From assembly GCF_007197885.1 (NCBI RefSeq), contig NZ_VKKG01000003.1, positions 1 to 64,000 on the forward strand: a stretch of DNA of 64,000 nt, given 5' to 3'. The first letter of the stretch is position 1; each line of letters starts with the position of its first letter. This DNA comes from Tessaracoccus rhinocerotis. Lineage in GTDB: Bacteria; Actinomycetota; Actinomycetes; Propionibacteriales; Propionibacteriaceae. The position numbers were made by a program, and so were the translations under genes. Below, piece after piece: positions 16,639 to 25,740 of the stretch. A model generated the notes under the pieces. That model did not search any database and was not told where the DNA came from. It saw only the letters and a program-made list of their open reading frames with translations.

Positions 16639-18965
16639 TGGGTGTTCTCCATTGGGTCGGTGTCGGTGGGGGTCAGGTTGGCGTCCAGCAGCACCCGGGT
16701 CCCGTGGGGGACCCGGACCTTCCGCGTGAGCTCTCCGGCAGTGACGAGCAGGGTGCCTGCCGCCGCCGGGCTGCGCGCGGTCAGGCTCGCCCCCACCAGC
16801 CGCCTGCCGGACCAGCTGATGTCGACGAGCACCCCGGGGCGGGCGACGAGGCCCGTCACGCGGCCGTCGCGCAGGGCGAGGGGGAGCGCCGGCAGCAGGT
16901 CGATGCGTCCCGGGCGGTGGCTCTGCAACAGCATCTCGCAGACCGCGCCGACGAACCCGAGGTTGCCGTCGACCTGGAACGGCGGGTGGGCCGCGAACAG
17001 GTTGGGGTAGAGACCGCCGCGCTCCCCGGCGCCATCCTCCGCGGAGCGCAGGACCAGCGGCAGCAGCCGCTCGATGCGGTCGGTGTCGCGCAACCGGGCG
17101 GCCAGCGCCAGCTTCCAGGCCAGGGACCAGCCGGTGGAGTCGTCGCCGCGTCGGTCCAGGGTGCGCCGCACGGCATCGGTTGGCTCATCCGCGGCGGTGT
17201 CGCCGGGGAACCACGGGTAGAGGTGGGACAGGTGCCGGTGCTGCGGGTCCACGGCTGGCACGTCCTCGCCCCACTCCAGCACCGCGCCGTCGCCGGTGCG
17301 ACGCGGTCCGGGCACCCGCGGCAGGACCTCCGCGCAGGCCAGGGCGACGTCGTCGCCGGGTTGCCCGACCGCCGCCGCCAGTTCGACCACCATGACGAAC
17401 ACCTCTCGCAGGAGGGCCAGGTCCAGCGCGGCGGAGCGGGTCAGCGCGGACGTGCCCGCGCCGGTGCGGTAGCTGTTCTCCGGCGACGTGGACGGGAAGG
17501 TGGCGGGCTCCCCGTCGGGGCCGACGGCGAAGTCCAGCAGGAACTCGGCCGCGCCGCGCGCGACGGGCCAGAACCGCGCCAGCGTCTCGGCGGTCATGGC
17601 GCCGAAGCGGCGGTGCTCGTCGAACTGCCTCACCAGCCAGGCACCCCCGAAGGGCCAGATGGCCCAGGAGGCGTCGCCGCAGGTGGGCAGCGAGTACCCC
17701 CAGACGTCGGTGTTGTGGTGGGCCACCCAGCCGCCGGCGCCGTAGAGCCGCTCGGCAGTCCCGCGGCCGCGGTCCGCCAGAGCCTCGAGCAGCTCCAGCA
17801 GCGCCAGGTGCGCGTCGGACTCCCCGGTTGGCTCCGCGCCCCAGTAGTTCATCTGGGTGTTGATGTTGGTGGTGTAGTTCGAGGACCACGGCGGCTGCAG
17901 CTCCGCGTTCCAGCGCCCCTGCAGGTTCGCGGGCGGACCGTCCGCGCGCGAGCTGCTGCGCAACAGGTAGCGGCCGTGGTCGAACAGCGCGGGCAGGAGA
18001 CGCTCGGGGTCGGGCGCGGCGAGCTCGGCCTCGGGGTCCAGCAGGCCCACGGACCCGGGTGTCACCAGCCTCACGCCGCCCTGCAGTTCCCGGCTCGCCG
18101 CCGCATGGTCCTCGAACGCGCCCTCGGCCGGCGGGGCGGTGGCGCGCCGGACGGCACGGTCGACCGCCTCCGACACGGCACCGGGGGCCAGCCCGACGCG
18201 GACGAAGTTGGTCTCGACCGCCACCGTGGCCCGCAGCCAGCGGGCGCCGGTCACGGTGACGCCGTCGTCGTCTGCGGTGGCGTGGCCGTCGTGGACCAGC
18301 CGGACCGACACCGCCACCCGCACGGGTGAGATACCCGGCAGCTCCCACGTCTGGGCGGGCTCCTGCGGCACGTGGCCGGGGGCGGCGTCGGCGGGGGCGG
18401 CCAGGACCAGCAGCAGGCCGTCCGGGGACGCTGTGCTGGACTCGACCCGCAGCGGCGAGGTGAAGGAGATGCGGAATCCCATGCCCCCACCGGCGGCCAC
18501 GCGGCACTCGTGGAGCAGCACGTCGGCCTGCCGCAGGGTGGCTGTGCGGGAGACCACCTCGGCGCCGGGGCCGGTGTGGCGGATGGTGTGCACGGCGTCG
18601 TCCAGGCTCAGCTCACGGCCCACCGCGATGTCGCCGCGCTGGCCGAGCAACTCCACGAGCAGCTCGCCCACGGGGAGGAAGGTCTGTGAGTAGCGGTGCT
18701 GGATCGCGCCCAGCTCGGCCTGCGCCGCCACCGGGTCGCCCGCGTCGAACAACTCCTCGGCCCGGGCCAGGGCCGCGCGGGCCGCTCCGGGGTCGACGGG
18801 GTCGCGATCCTGGCTGGCCGGCCCGCCGGACCACAGCGTCGCCTCGTTGAGCCCGAGCCTGATCTCGCCCGGACCTGCGCCGACCATCGCTCCCAGCCGC
18901 CCGTTGCCCAGCGGGAAGCGGTCCAGCCAGGACCGCGAGGGACGATGGTGGACCAGCCGCGTCAC
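16635..18965 (-). CDS. GH95 alpha-L-fucosidase (or alpha-L-galactosidase)
   Basis: 776 residues from a GTG at 18965 that overlaps the GH42 stop (GTGA). The N-terminal beta-domain begins [21 protein letters not shown], followed by the (alpha/alpha)6 barrel with [37 protein letters not shown] (containing the presumed general-acid Glu) and [13 protein letters not shown]. These are GH95 signatures; members are inverting 1,2-alpha-L-fucosidases or alpha-L-galactosidases. No signal peptide, so it acts on imported oligosaccharides. The longer open frame upstream of 18965 is inside the GH42 gene and is not used. Confidence 0.92.
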   Translation of the reverse strand: MTRLVHHRPSRSWLDRFPLGNGRLGAMVGAGPGEIRLGLNEATLWSGGPASQDRDPVDPGAARAALARAEELFDAGDPVAAQAELGAIQHRYSQTFLPVGELLVELLGQRGDIAVGRELSLDDAVHTIRHTGPGAEVVSRTATLRQADVLLHECRVAAGGGMGFRISFTSPLRVESSTASPDGLLLVLAAPADAAPGHVPQEPAQTWELPGISPVRVAVSVRLVHDGHATADDDGVTVTGARWLRATVAVETNFVRVGLAPGAVSEAVDRAVRRATAPPAEGAFEDHAAASRELQGGVRLVTPGSVGLLDPEAELAAPDPERLLPALFDHGRYLLRSSSRADGPPANLQGRWNAELQPPWSSNYTTNINTQMNYWGAEPTGESDAHLALLELLEALADRGRGTAERLYGAGGWVAHHNTDVWGYSLPTCGDASWAIWPFGGAWLVRQFDEHRRFGAMTAETLARFWPVARGAAEFLLDFAVGPDGEPATFPSTSPENSYRTGAGTSALTRSAALDLALLREVFVMVVELAAAVGQPGDDVALACAEVLPRVPGPRRTGDGAVLEWGEDVPAVDPQHRHLSHLYPWFPGDTAADEPTDAVRRTLDRRGDDSTGWSLAWKLALAARLRDTDRIERLLPLVLRSAEDGAGERGGLYPNLFAAHPPFQVDGNLGFVGAVCEMLLQSHRPGRIDLLPALPLALRDGRVTGLVARPGVLVDISWSGRRLVGASLTARSPAAAGTLLVTAGELTRKVRVPHGTRVLLDANLTPTDTDPMENTQ

Positions 18966-21013
18966 GGCGTTCCCGCCCCGGCGGCGGGATCCTCGCGGAC
19001 CACCCGGACGTCCCCCGCGTCGACCAGCAGGTGGCCGTCGACCGTCGTCCCTGTGACCAGTTCGAAGCCCACGGCAGCGACGCGACGCGGCTGGTCGGAG
19101 TGGTTGATCACGAACAGGTGGGTGCTGGCGCCGCTGCGGCGACGGACCGCCTCCACACCGTCGGCGGCCCACGGGTTCTCCGGCGCCGCCCCGGCGCCCT
19201 CGAGGATGCGTGCGAGGTGCGCGGACAGGCCGGCCTCGTCGAACCGGGTGGAGAAGTAGTGCGCCGCACCCCGGCCGTGGCGGTTGACGGTGACGGCGGG
19301 GCTCCCGGGGGCGATCACGGGATGTGCGTCGTCGGTGTAGGAGGCCACGACGTCGGCGCCGCGCAGGTGGACGACCTCGGACCAGTCACCGGCGCGCGAG
19401 CCGTCGGAGAGGGTGAGCACGGTCCCGCTGCGCAGCGGAACGTGCTCCTCGACGTGGACGCCCAGCACCCCGGCGAAGGCGCCGCCGTAGCCGCCGGTGC
19501 GAACCCGCAGGTGCTCGTCGGTGGAACCGGAGAACGCCCCCACCAGGAGGGTGCCGCCGGCCGCCACGAAGTCCGCGAACCGTCGCGACTGCTCGTCGCT
19601 GACCGGCAGCAGGCTAGGGACCAGGACGACGTCGTGGGCCGAGAGGTCGGCGTCGGGGGAGACGAAGTCGACGGTGTGCCCCAGCCGCCACAGCGCGGTG
19701 TGGAACGCGCGCACCGCGGGCAGGAACGCCACGTCCGCCGACGGCATCGCCGGGGTCTCGGCGGCCCACCACGCGTCGCCGCTCCACACGATGGCGACGC
19801 GGGCGTCGTTGACCCTGCCGTCGACGGGCGGTGCCACGATCTCGGCGAGCCCGGCGAGCTCCTGCCCCAGCGCGGCCAGTTCCCGGAAGATGCGGCTGTC
19901 GGCTCCGGCGTGGGGAACCATCGCGGAGTGGAAGAACTCCGCCCCGGTCAGCGGGGCCCGCCACTGGAAGAACAGGGACCCGAACGCGCCCCGGCTGAGG
20001 TACTGGTAGGTGTTGCGCCGGATCCGCCCCGGCGCCTTCACGAGCATCCGGCCGTCGTCGTAGTCGTAGACCAGGCTGGTGGACTGTTCCATCAGCAGCC
20101 AGGGCCGGCCGCCGGCGAAGGAACGCGCCAGGTCCGACGCGAAGGCCACGTGGACCTCGCCGGCCGGGCCCTCGTCGTCGAGGTAGTGGTCGATGGACAC
20201 GACGTCGATCTCGTCGGCCATCGCCCACTGGTCGTAGTGGTTCCAGGTGGGCAGCATGAAGTTGGTGGTGGTGGGCACGTCCGGGCTCAGCTCCCGGACG
20301 ATCCGGACCTGTTCGGCCAGGCAGTCACGCAGCAGGTCGGCGGAGAACCGCTTGAAGTCCAGCACCTGTGAGGGGTTCGGCAGGTACTGGGTGGCGGGCA
20401 GCGCGAGCACGTCGTCCCAGCTGGAGTAGCCCTGCGACCAGAAGGCCGTGTTCCAGGTGCGGTTCAGGTCCGCCAGCGTCCCGTACCGCTGCTGCAGCCA
20501 CTGCCGGAACGCGACGTCGGTGACCGGACCGTGGGAGACGGTGCCGTACTCGTTGTGCAGGTGCCACAGGACCACCGCGGGGTGCGATCCGTAGCGCTCG
20601 GCGAGCACCCTGGTGATGCGCCGCGCGGCCTCGCGGTAGGCGGGCGCGGCGGGGTTGTAGGTGTCGCGGCTGCCGTGGCTCAGCCGCACGCCGTCGGCGC
20701 GCACCGGCATCGCCTCGGCGTGCAGGCGGGTGAACCAGGGCGGGGGCGAGGCCGTCGGCGTGGCGAGGACGACGCGGACGCCGTTGGCGTGGAGGCGGTC
20801 CAGGGCCTCGTCGAGCCACCCGAAGCTATACTTCCCGGGGTTGGGCTCCAGGCTGGACCAGGAGAAGACGCCCACGGTGGCGGTGTTCACGCGGGCGCGC
20901 CGCATCAGGTCGTCGTCCTCGTCGAGGACGGTCCGACTCCACTGCTCGGGGTTGTAGTCGCCCCCGAACCACACGTCCCTCGACACAGGTCGAGGACCAC
21001 CCAACTCGGACAT
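18962..21013 (-). CDS. GH42 beta-galactosidase
   Basis: 683 residues, no signal peptide. GH42 signature at the N-terminus (WFGGDYNPEQWSRTVLDEDDDLMRRARVNTATVGVFSW), acid/base Glu in WHLHNEYG, nucleophile Glu in LLMEQSTS, then the trimerisation (class I amidotransferase-like) domain and a C-terminal beta-domain. Removes beta-galactosyl units from oligosaccharides. First gene of the coupled operon with GH95 and GH1. A LacI-type palindrome lies 41-52 bp upstream of its ATG, so expression is probably repressed until the sugar is present. No transporter or LacI gene is in the window. Confidence 0.94.
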   Translation of the reverse strand: MSELGGPRPVSRDVWFGGDYNPEQWSRTVLDEDDDLMRRARVNTATVGVFSWSSLEPNPGKYSFGWLDEALDRLHANGVRVVLATPTASPPPWFTRLHAEAMPVRADGVRLSHGSRDTYNPAAPAYREAARRITRVLAERYGSHPAVVLWHLHNEYGTVSHGPVTDVAFRQWLQQRYGTLADLNRTWNTAFWSQGYSSWDDVLALPATQYLPNPSQVLDFKRFSADLLRDCLAEQVRIVRELSPDVPTTTNFMLPTWNHYDQWAMADEIDVVSIDHYLDDEGPAGEVHVAFASDLARSFAGGRPWLLMEQSTSLVYDYDDGRMLVKAPGRIRRNTYQYLSRGAFGSLFFQWRAPLTGAEFFHSAMVPHAGADSRIFRELAALGQELAGLAEIVAPPVDGRVNDARVAIVWSGDAWWAAETPAMPSADVAFLPAVRAFHTALWRLGHTVDFVSPDADLSAHDVVLVPSLLPVSDEQSRRFADFVAAGGTLLVGAFSGSTDEHLRVRTGGYGGAFAGVLGVHVEEHVPLRSGTVLTLSDGSRAGDWSEVVHLRGADVVASYTDDAHPVIAPGSPAVTVNRHGRGAAHYFSTRFDEAGLSAHLARILEGAGAAPENPWAADGVEAVRRRSGASTHLFVINHSDQPRRVAAVGFELVTGTTVDGHLLVDAGDVRVVREDPAAGAGTP

Positions 21014-21053
21014 GCTGCTCCGCCTCGACCCCGTCGTCGTCCACCGCCTCAGT

Positions 21054-21065
21054 CGAAGCGCTTCG
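21054..21065. promoter_or_regulatory. LacI-family operator upstream of GH42-GH95-GH1
   Basis: Perfect 12-bp palindrome CGAAGCGCTTCG with the central CG step and flanks TCGAAGCGCTTCGG typical of LacI/GalR-family sites in actinobacterial sugar operons. It lies 41-52 bp upstream of the GH42 start, where it would overlap the promoter. The regulator itself is not in the window. Confidence 0.7.
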
Positions 21066-21158
21066 GCAAGGAGTCTAGGAAGCCTCGGTGGCCGCCGTCA
21101 AGGACTTATGGCCGGGGCGGCAACAAAAGCCGTACGCCCGAGACGCCTGCGGATCGCA

Positions 21159-21170
21159 TGACAACTGTCA
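21159..21170. promoter_or_regulatory. Palindrome upstream of the ABC exporter operon
   Basis: TGACA-ac-TGTCA lies 61-72 bp upstream of the ABC ATPase start, with another GTGAC at 21180-21184 close by. A short inverted repeat with a 2-bp centre suits a NarL/DesR-type regulator, and such a regulator is encoded in the same operon, so it may be an autoregulatory site. This is inferred from position and symmetry only. Confidence 0.4.
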
Positions 21171-21230
21171 CGCCCCATCGGTGACGCCTCCCGATGGTGG
21201 GATCCCGCCGCGCGGCGAACCATTGGAGGT

Positions 21231-22193
21231 ATGACAGACACAGTTGGGACCACCCCCGCCATCCGGCTCACCGACGTGCGGAAGCGGTTCCGCACGAAGG
21301 AGGGCGACCTCGAGGCAGTGGCCGGCATCGACGTCCAGATCGGGCAGGGCGAGATCGTGGCCTTCCTCGGTCCCAACGGGGCCGGCAAGACCACCACCGT
21401 GGACATGGTCCTCGGCCTCACCGAACCGACCTCGGGCACCGTCCGCGTCCTCGGCACGACGCCGCAGCGCGCCGTGCACGCAGGCCGGGTCTCGGCCGTG
21501 ATGCAGACCGGCGGGCTCCTGCGCGACCTCACCGTCCGCGAGACCGTCACCGCCATCGCCTCGCTGCACGGCGCCAGGCACCGAGTCGCCGAGGTGATGG
21601 AGCGCACCGCCATCACCGGGCTCGGCTCCCGCAAGGTGTCCAAGTGCTCCGGCGGCGAGCAGCAGCGCCTGAAGTTCGCGCTGGCGCTGCTCCCGGACCC
21701 GGACCTGCTGATCCTCGACGAACCCACCGCCGGCATGGACGTCAACGCCCGCCGCGAGTTCTGGGACACCATGCGCGAAGACGCCGACTCCGGCCGCACC
21801 GTCGTGTTCGCCACCCACTACCTCGAGGAGGCCGAGCAGTTCGCCCAGCGCACCATCCTGATCGCCGGTGGCAAGATCGTCGCCGACGGGACCACCGCCC
21901 GCATCCAGTCCATGGCCGTCGGGCGCACCGTCTCCGCCGCCCTGCCGGACGTCAACGGCGACCTCGACGCCACCATCGCCGCCATTGGGGAACTCGACGG
22001 CGTCACGCACGTCGAGCGCAACGGCCCCCGGGTGTCGGCGGTCACCACCGACTCCGACGCCCTCGCCATGGTCCTCCTGCGCGACCACGGCGCCCACGAC
22101 CTCCAGATCTCGGCGCCCAGCCTCGAGAACGCCTTCGTCCACCTCACCAGCGGCGCCACCGCGCGCCCCGAACTCCAGGAGAGCCTCCGATGA
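21231..22193 (+). CDS. ABC transporter ATP-binding protein (drug/DesT type exporter)
   Basis: 320 residues. Walker A GPNGAGKTTT, Q-loop MQTGG, signature CSGGEQQRLKFAL (Cys and Glu at variable positions of LSGGQ), Walker B LLILDEPTAGMD, switch FATHYLEEAE, then an about 90-residue C-terminal domain seen in CcmA/DrrA-like exporters. It energises the adjacent permease. The ATG at 21231 follows GGAGGT with only one base of spacing, unusually tight, yet it is the only start that fits the domain. First gene of a four-gene operon with permease, histidine kinase and response regulator. Confidence 0.93.
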   Translation: MTDTVGTTPAIRLTDVRKRFRTKEGDLEAVAGIDVQIGQGEIVAFLGPNGAGKTTTVDMVLGLTEPTSGTVRVLGTTPQRAVHAGRVSAVMQTGGLLRDLTVRETVTAIASLHGARHRVAEVMERTAITGLGSRKVSKCSGGEQQRLKFALALLPDPDLLILDEPTAGMDVNARREFWDTMREDADSGRTVVFATHYLEEAEQFAQRTILIAGGKIVADGTTARIQSMAVGRTVSAALPDVNGDLDATIAAIGELDGVTHVERNGPRVSAVTTDSDALAMVLLRDHGAHDLQISAPSLENAFVHLTSGATARPELQESLR

Positions 22194-22942
22194 CTGCCAC
22201 CTACATGGCCATCGACCTGACCCGCCAGCTGCGCGACGTCGGCAACATCATGTTCGTCTTCCTGCTGCCGCTGCTGATGTACCTCGTCTTCGGGGTCTCG
22301 ATGTCGGTGGCGTCCAACCCGATCGGCGACGCGAACGTCGGCTTCTTCGTGATGAGTTCCATGGCCGCCTACGGCGCCGCCCTGGCCGCGACGTCGTCGA
22401 CCGGCACGGCCGCCATGGAACAGATGCAGGGCTGGGGCCGCCAGGTGGCGCTCACGCCGGTGCGGCCGGTGCAGCTCGTGCTCGGCAAGGTGGGAGTGGC
22501 CCTCGCGGTCACCTTCGTGGCCCTAGCCATCGTCCACCTCGGCGGCCTCCTCACGGGCGCCCGCGCACCCCTCGGCCTGTGGGCGGCCACGGTGGGCATC
22601 ACCCTCGCCGGCGCGTCGATGTTCGCGCTGTACGGGTTCGCCGTCGCGCAACTGTTCAAGAGCGAGTCCGCCCTCGGTGTCGCCACCGGCGTCCTGGTGC
22701 TGATGAGCTTCGTCGGCAACGTGTTCATGCCGCTGGAGGGCTGGATGCTGGAGGCGTCGCGGTTCACGCCGATGTACGGCTTCGTCGGGCTGGTGCGCTG
22801 GCCGCTGATGCAGGGCTTCCAGGTGATGGCGCCCGCCGATCCGGACCCGCTGTGGCTGCTTCTCGCTAACGTGGGCGCATGGACCCTGATCTTCGGCGTG
22901 CTCGCCGTCGTCGGTGTGCGCCGCGGTCGCAACAGGCAGTGA
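22190..22942 (+). CDS. ABC-2 type permease
   Basis: 250 residues with six hydrophobic segments (first at about 20-42, last at about 225-245) in the ABC-2 arrangement of DrrB/NodJ-like exporters. The conserved NVFMPLEGWMLEASRFTPMYGFVGLVRWPL region near the C-terminus is typical. ATG overlaps the ATPase stop (ATGA). Together with the ATPase it forms an exporter; antibiotics, lipids or peptides are possible cargo. Confidence 0.9.
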   Translation: MTATYMAIDLTRQLRDVGNIMFVFLLPLLMYLVFGVSMSVASNPIGDANVGFFVMSSMAAYGAALAATSSTGTAAMEQMQGWGRQVALTPVRPVQLVLGKVGVALAVTFVALAIVHLGGLLTGARAPLGLWAATVGITLAGASMFALYGFAVAQLFKSESALGVATGVLVLMSFVGNVFMPLEGWMLEASRFTPMYGFVGLVRWPLMQGFQVMAPADPDPLWLLLANVGAWTLIFGVLAVVGVRRGRNRQ

Positions 22943-22949
22943 CGACGCC

Positions 22950-24053
22950 GTGACTACGCGGCCGATCGACCCCCGGGCCGCCAAGGGCGCGAGCACCTGG
23001 CAGTCCTGGGGTTGGCTCATGCCAGGGATCTGGCTGCTCTTCCTCGTCTACACCGTGCTGGGCGTGTTCGAGGCGGACCTCGGCGCCGGCCTGACCGTGG
23101 TCGGGCTCGCGCTGGTCGTCGTCTACGGGGCCGCGTACCTCGTCGGTTTCAACATGTTGATGGGCGGCGCGCTGTGCCGGCTCCGGTTCCCGGGCTGGCG
23201 CTGGGCGGGGCTCGCGCTGTTGTGGTTGTGCATCGCCGCGCAGATCGCCCTGATCGGCCCGGCCGCGGTGAACATGTGCCCCTTCACGCTGGCCTACGCG
23301 GCCTACATGTTCAGGCCGCTGGTGTCATGGGTGGTCGCCGGCGTCACCATCGCAGGGGTGTCGGTGTTCGCCTGGACCCGGACGCAGGAGTCGTTCTGGT
23401 ACATCGTGGTGGTCATGATCGGGGTGTTCGCGATCTGCATCGTGATGCGCACCCTGATCGAGGCCGACGAGGCCGCCACCATCGCCCGGCGTGACCTGGC
23501 GGTGATCTCCGAGCGCGAGCGGGTGGCGCGCGACGTCCACGACGGCCTCGGGCACACCCTCACCGTCGTGGCGATGAAGGCGGAACTCGCCGAGCGCATC
23601 ATGGACGCGGACCCCGAGCGGGCACGCAGCGAGCTGGCGGACCTGCGCCGCCTGACCCGCGACGCGCTGGACCAGGTCCGGATCACCGTCGGCGGCCTGC
23701 GCGCCGCCGACCTGCCCAACCAGTTGGCGGCGCTCACCCTGGCGCTCGAGGGCGCCGGGCTCGAGGTGGAGGTCCGCGGCGACCCGGCCGAGGTGGACCC
23801 CGACCTGCGCACCGCTCTCGGCTGGGTGTTGCGCGAGGCCGGCACCAACATCCTGCGCCACTCCGGCGCCACCCGCTGCACCATCGTCTTCAGCGACCGC
23901 TCCGTCGAGGTGCTCGACGACGGCGTCGGCCTGGGGGAGGCCCCGGCCGGGCACGGTCGGCGCGGCATGGCCGAGCGGCTCTCCGCCGTCGGCGCGGAAC
24001 TGCGCATCGAGGACCGCACCGAACCGGGCACGAGGGTGGCGGTCACGTGGTGA
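22950..24053 (+). CDS. Sensor histidine kinase, DesK/NarL-partner type
   Basis: 367 residues from GTG at 22950. Five or so membrane segments (about 20-160) form the sensor, with no large extracytoplasmic domain, which suits sensing of membrane state or a membrane-active compound. HisKA_3 dimerisation helix ERERVARDVHDGLGHTLTVVAMKAELAERI has the phospho-His. HATPase has the N-box REAGTNILRHSGA and VLDDGVGLG. The adjacent response regulator overlaps its stop. Context with an ABC exporter indicates a self-contained detoxification or envelope-stress unit. Confidence 0.92.
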   Translation: MTTRPIDPRAAKGASTWQSWGWLMPGIWLLFLVYTVLGVFEADLGAGLTVVGLALVVVYGAAYLVGFNMLMGGALCRLRFPGWRWAGLALLWLCIAAQIALIGPAAVNMCPFTLAYAAYMFRPLVSWVVAGVTIAGVSVFAWTRTQESFWYIVVVMIGVFAICIVMRTLIEADEAATIARRDLAVISERERVARDVHDGLGHTLTVVAMKAELAERIMDADPERARSELADLRRLTRDALDQVRITVGGLRAADLPNQLAALTLALEGAGLEVEVRGDPAEVDPDLRTALGWVLREAGTNILRHSGATRCTIVFSDRSVEVLDDGVGLGEAPAGHGRRGMAERLSAVGAELRIEDRTEPGTRVAVTW

Positions 24054-24655
24054 TCAGGGTGCTCGTCGCCGACGACCAGGCCCTCGTCCGCGGGGCACTG
24101 GCTGCGCTGCTCAACCTCGAGCCCGACATCGAGGTGGTGGCCGAGGTCCCCGACGGCGACGGCGTGCTCGACGCCGTCCGCGAGCACGCCGTCGACGTCT
24201 GCCTGCTGGACATCCAGATGGCCCGGCTCGACGGCATCGCCGCCACCGCCCAGGTGCGCGCCGCGGTGCCGGGGTGCCGGGTGCTCATCGTCACCACCTT
24301 CGGCCGCACCGGCTACCTCCGACGCGCGCTCGAGGCGGGCGCGAGCGGCTTCGTGGTCAAGGACACCCCCGCCGCGCAGCTGGCCGATGCCATCCGTCGT
24401 GTCCACCAAGGGCTGCGGGTGGTGGACCAGCAGCTGGCCGCGGAGTCGCTGGCGGAGGGTTCGAACCCGCTGAGCGAGCGGGAGCGGCAGGTGCTGGCAA
24501 TGGCCCGCGACGGCGTCGCCGTGGCCGTGATCGCCAGGCAGGTGCACCTCTCCCCGGGCACGGTGCGCAACCACCTCTCCTCGGCCATCGGCAAGACCGG
24601 GGCCGCCAATCGAATCGAGGCGGCCAACACAGCGGCGCAGCGGGGCTGGCTCTAG
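24047..24655 (+). CDS. NarL/FixJ-family response regulator
   Basis: 202 residues. Receiver domain with Asp55 in CLLDIQM as the phosphoacceptor, acidic pair ADDQ at the N-terminus and the TTF and KD motifs (IVTTFGRTGY; VVKDTPA). LuxR-type HTH: LSERERQVLAMARDGVAVAVIARQVHLSPGTVRNHLSSAIGKTGAANR. Start GTG at 24047 or 24050; both overlap the kinase stop. It probably controls the ABC exporter operon that it belongs to. Confidence 0.93.
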   Translation: MVIRVLVADDQALVRGALAALLNLEPDIEVVAEVPDGDGVLDAVREHAVDVCLLDIQMARLDGIAATAQVRAAVPGCRVLIVTTFGRTGYLRRALEAGASGFVVKDTPAAQLADAIRRVHQGLRVVDQQLAAESLAEGSNPLSERERQVLAMARDGVAVAVIARQVHLSPGTVRNHLSSAIGKTGAANRIEAANTAAQRGWL

Positions 24656-24679
24656 CGGGGCCCCGGTACGCTTGCCCGC

Positions 24680-25594
24680 ATGGATTCCGCCGTGCAGCCC
24701 GTCTGCTACCGCCACCCGGACGTGCTCACCCGCATCGTGTGCCAGCGCTGCAACCGACCCATCTGCCCCCAGTGCATGATTCCGGGCGCCGTCGGGTTCC
24801 AGTGCCCCGAGTGCGTCGCCATCGGGCAGCGCGAGACCCGCCAGCTGGTCCTGCCCTACGGGGGACGGCGCAGCAGGGACCCCCGGTTGACCTCAATCAT
24901 CCTGATCGCGATGAACGCGCTGGTGTGGGTGGGCGTGATGCTCACCGGCGGCGCGTTCGGCCGGGTCTTCGACACGCTGGCGATCAAGGCGCAGGGCATC
25001 TGCACCGTGGACGAGTCGCACTACCTGCCGGGCGGCGAGTCCCAATGCCTCGCCGCCGGCTACACCTGGGTCGACGGCGTCGCCACAGGATCCTGGTGGC
25101 AGCTGCTCACCAACGCGTTCACGCATTCGGAGCCCCTCCACATCGGGTTCAACATGCTCGCGCTGTGGGTGCTCGGCCCCCAGTTGGAGAAGGTCTTCGG
25201 CCGCGCCCGGTTCCTCGCCGTCTACTTCGCCTCGGCGCTGATGGCCTCGACGTTCGTGATGTGGTTCTCCGACCCGCACACCGCCACCGTGGGCGCCTCG
25301 GGCGCGGTCTTCGGCCTGATGGCCGCCATCCTGCTCGTGGCCTACAAGCACAAGGGCAACTACCAGACCATCCTGATGTGGCTCGGCGCCAACGTCGTGA
25401 TCACCGTCGTCGGGTCCTCCTACATCTCCTGGCAGGGCCACCTGGGTGGCTTCGTCGGCGGCCTGCTCACCGCCCTGGCGCTGATGTACCTGCCGAAGGA
25501 GCGGCGCAAGCCTTGGCAGTGGGTCCTGGTGGCCGCGGTCGGCGTGGTCGCGCTGGTGGCCTCCGTGGTGCGGGCGGTCGCGCTGGCAGGCTGA
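24680..25594 (+). CDS. Rhomboid-family intramembrane serine protease with N-terminal zinc-binding domain
   Basis: 304 residues. The N-terminus has a Cys/His cluster (C9, H12, C21, C24, C29, C32, C42, C45) resembling a B-box-like zinc finger, common in actinobacterial rhomboids. Six or seven membrane segments follow. The catalytic Ser207 is in GASGAVFG and His254 in WQGHLGG; an HIGFNMLALW segment supplies the L1-side helix. It cleaves within or near transmembrane helices of unknown substrates. ATG at 24680, 24 bp after the response regulator stop. The stop codon lies inside a terminator palindrome. Confidence 0.93.
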   Translation: MDSAVQPVCYRHPDVLTRIVCQRCNRPICPQCMIPGAVGFQCPECVAIGQRETRQLVLPYGGRRSRDPRLTSIILIAMNALVWVGVMLTGGAFGRVFDTLAIKAQGICTVDESHYLPGGESQCLAAGYTWVDGVATGSWWQLLTNAFTHSEPLHIGFNMLALWVLGPQLEKVFGRARFLAVYFASALMASTFVMWFSDPHTATVGASGAVFGLMAAILLVAYKHKGNYQTILMWLGANVVITVVGSSYISWQGHLGGFVGGLLTALALMYLPKERRKPWQWVLVAAVGVVALVASVVRAVALAG

Positions 25595-25617
25595 GAGCTC
25601 TCAGCCTGTTCTTTTCC
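25587..25617 (+). terminator. Rho-independent terminator after the rhomboid gene
   Basis: Perfect 22-bp palindrome at 25587-25608 (arm CAGGCTGAGAG and its complement) followed by a T-rich run (GTTCTTTTCC). The rhomboid TGA (25592-25594) is inside the left arm, so the last codons and the terminator stem overlap. Confidence 0.8.
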
Positions 25618-25662
25618 ATACCCCATCCGACGGGGAATTCCAGGGAGATTTCTGAAGTTTCC

Positions 25663-25692
25663 TTGTGAATTCTCAGGATGTTCGCGTACGCT
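25663..25692 (+). promoter_or_regulatory. Candidate promoter for the M23 peptidase gene
   Basis: TTGTGA (25663-25668) and TACGCT (25687-25692, TAnnnT pattern) are separated by 18 bp in a comparatively AT-rich stretch directly downstream of the rhomboid terminator and about 50 bp before the peptidase start. Matches are partial. Confidence 0.4.
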
Positions 25693-25740
25693 CATGCTGT
25701 TTCACCGGAACCCAGAGCTATTCGAGGGGGGCGTGCGGCT

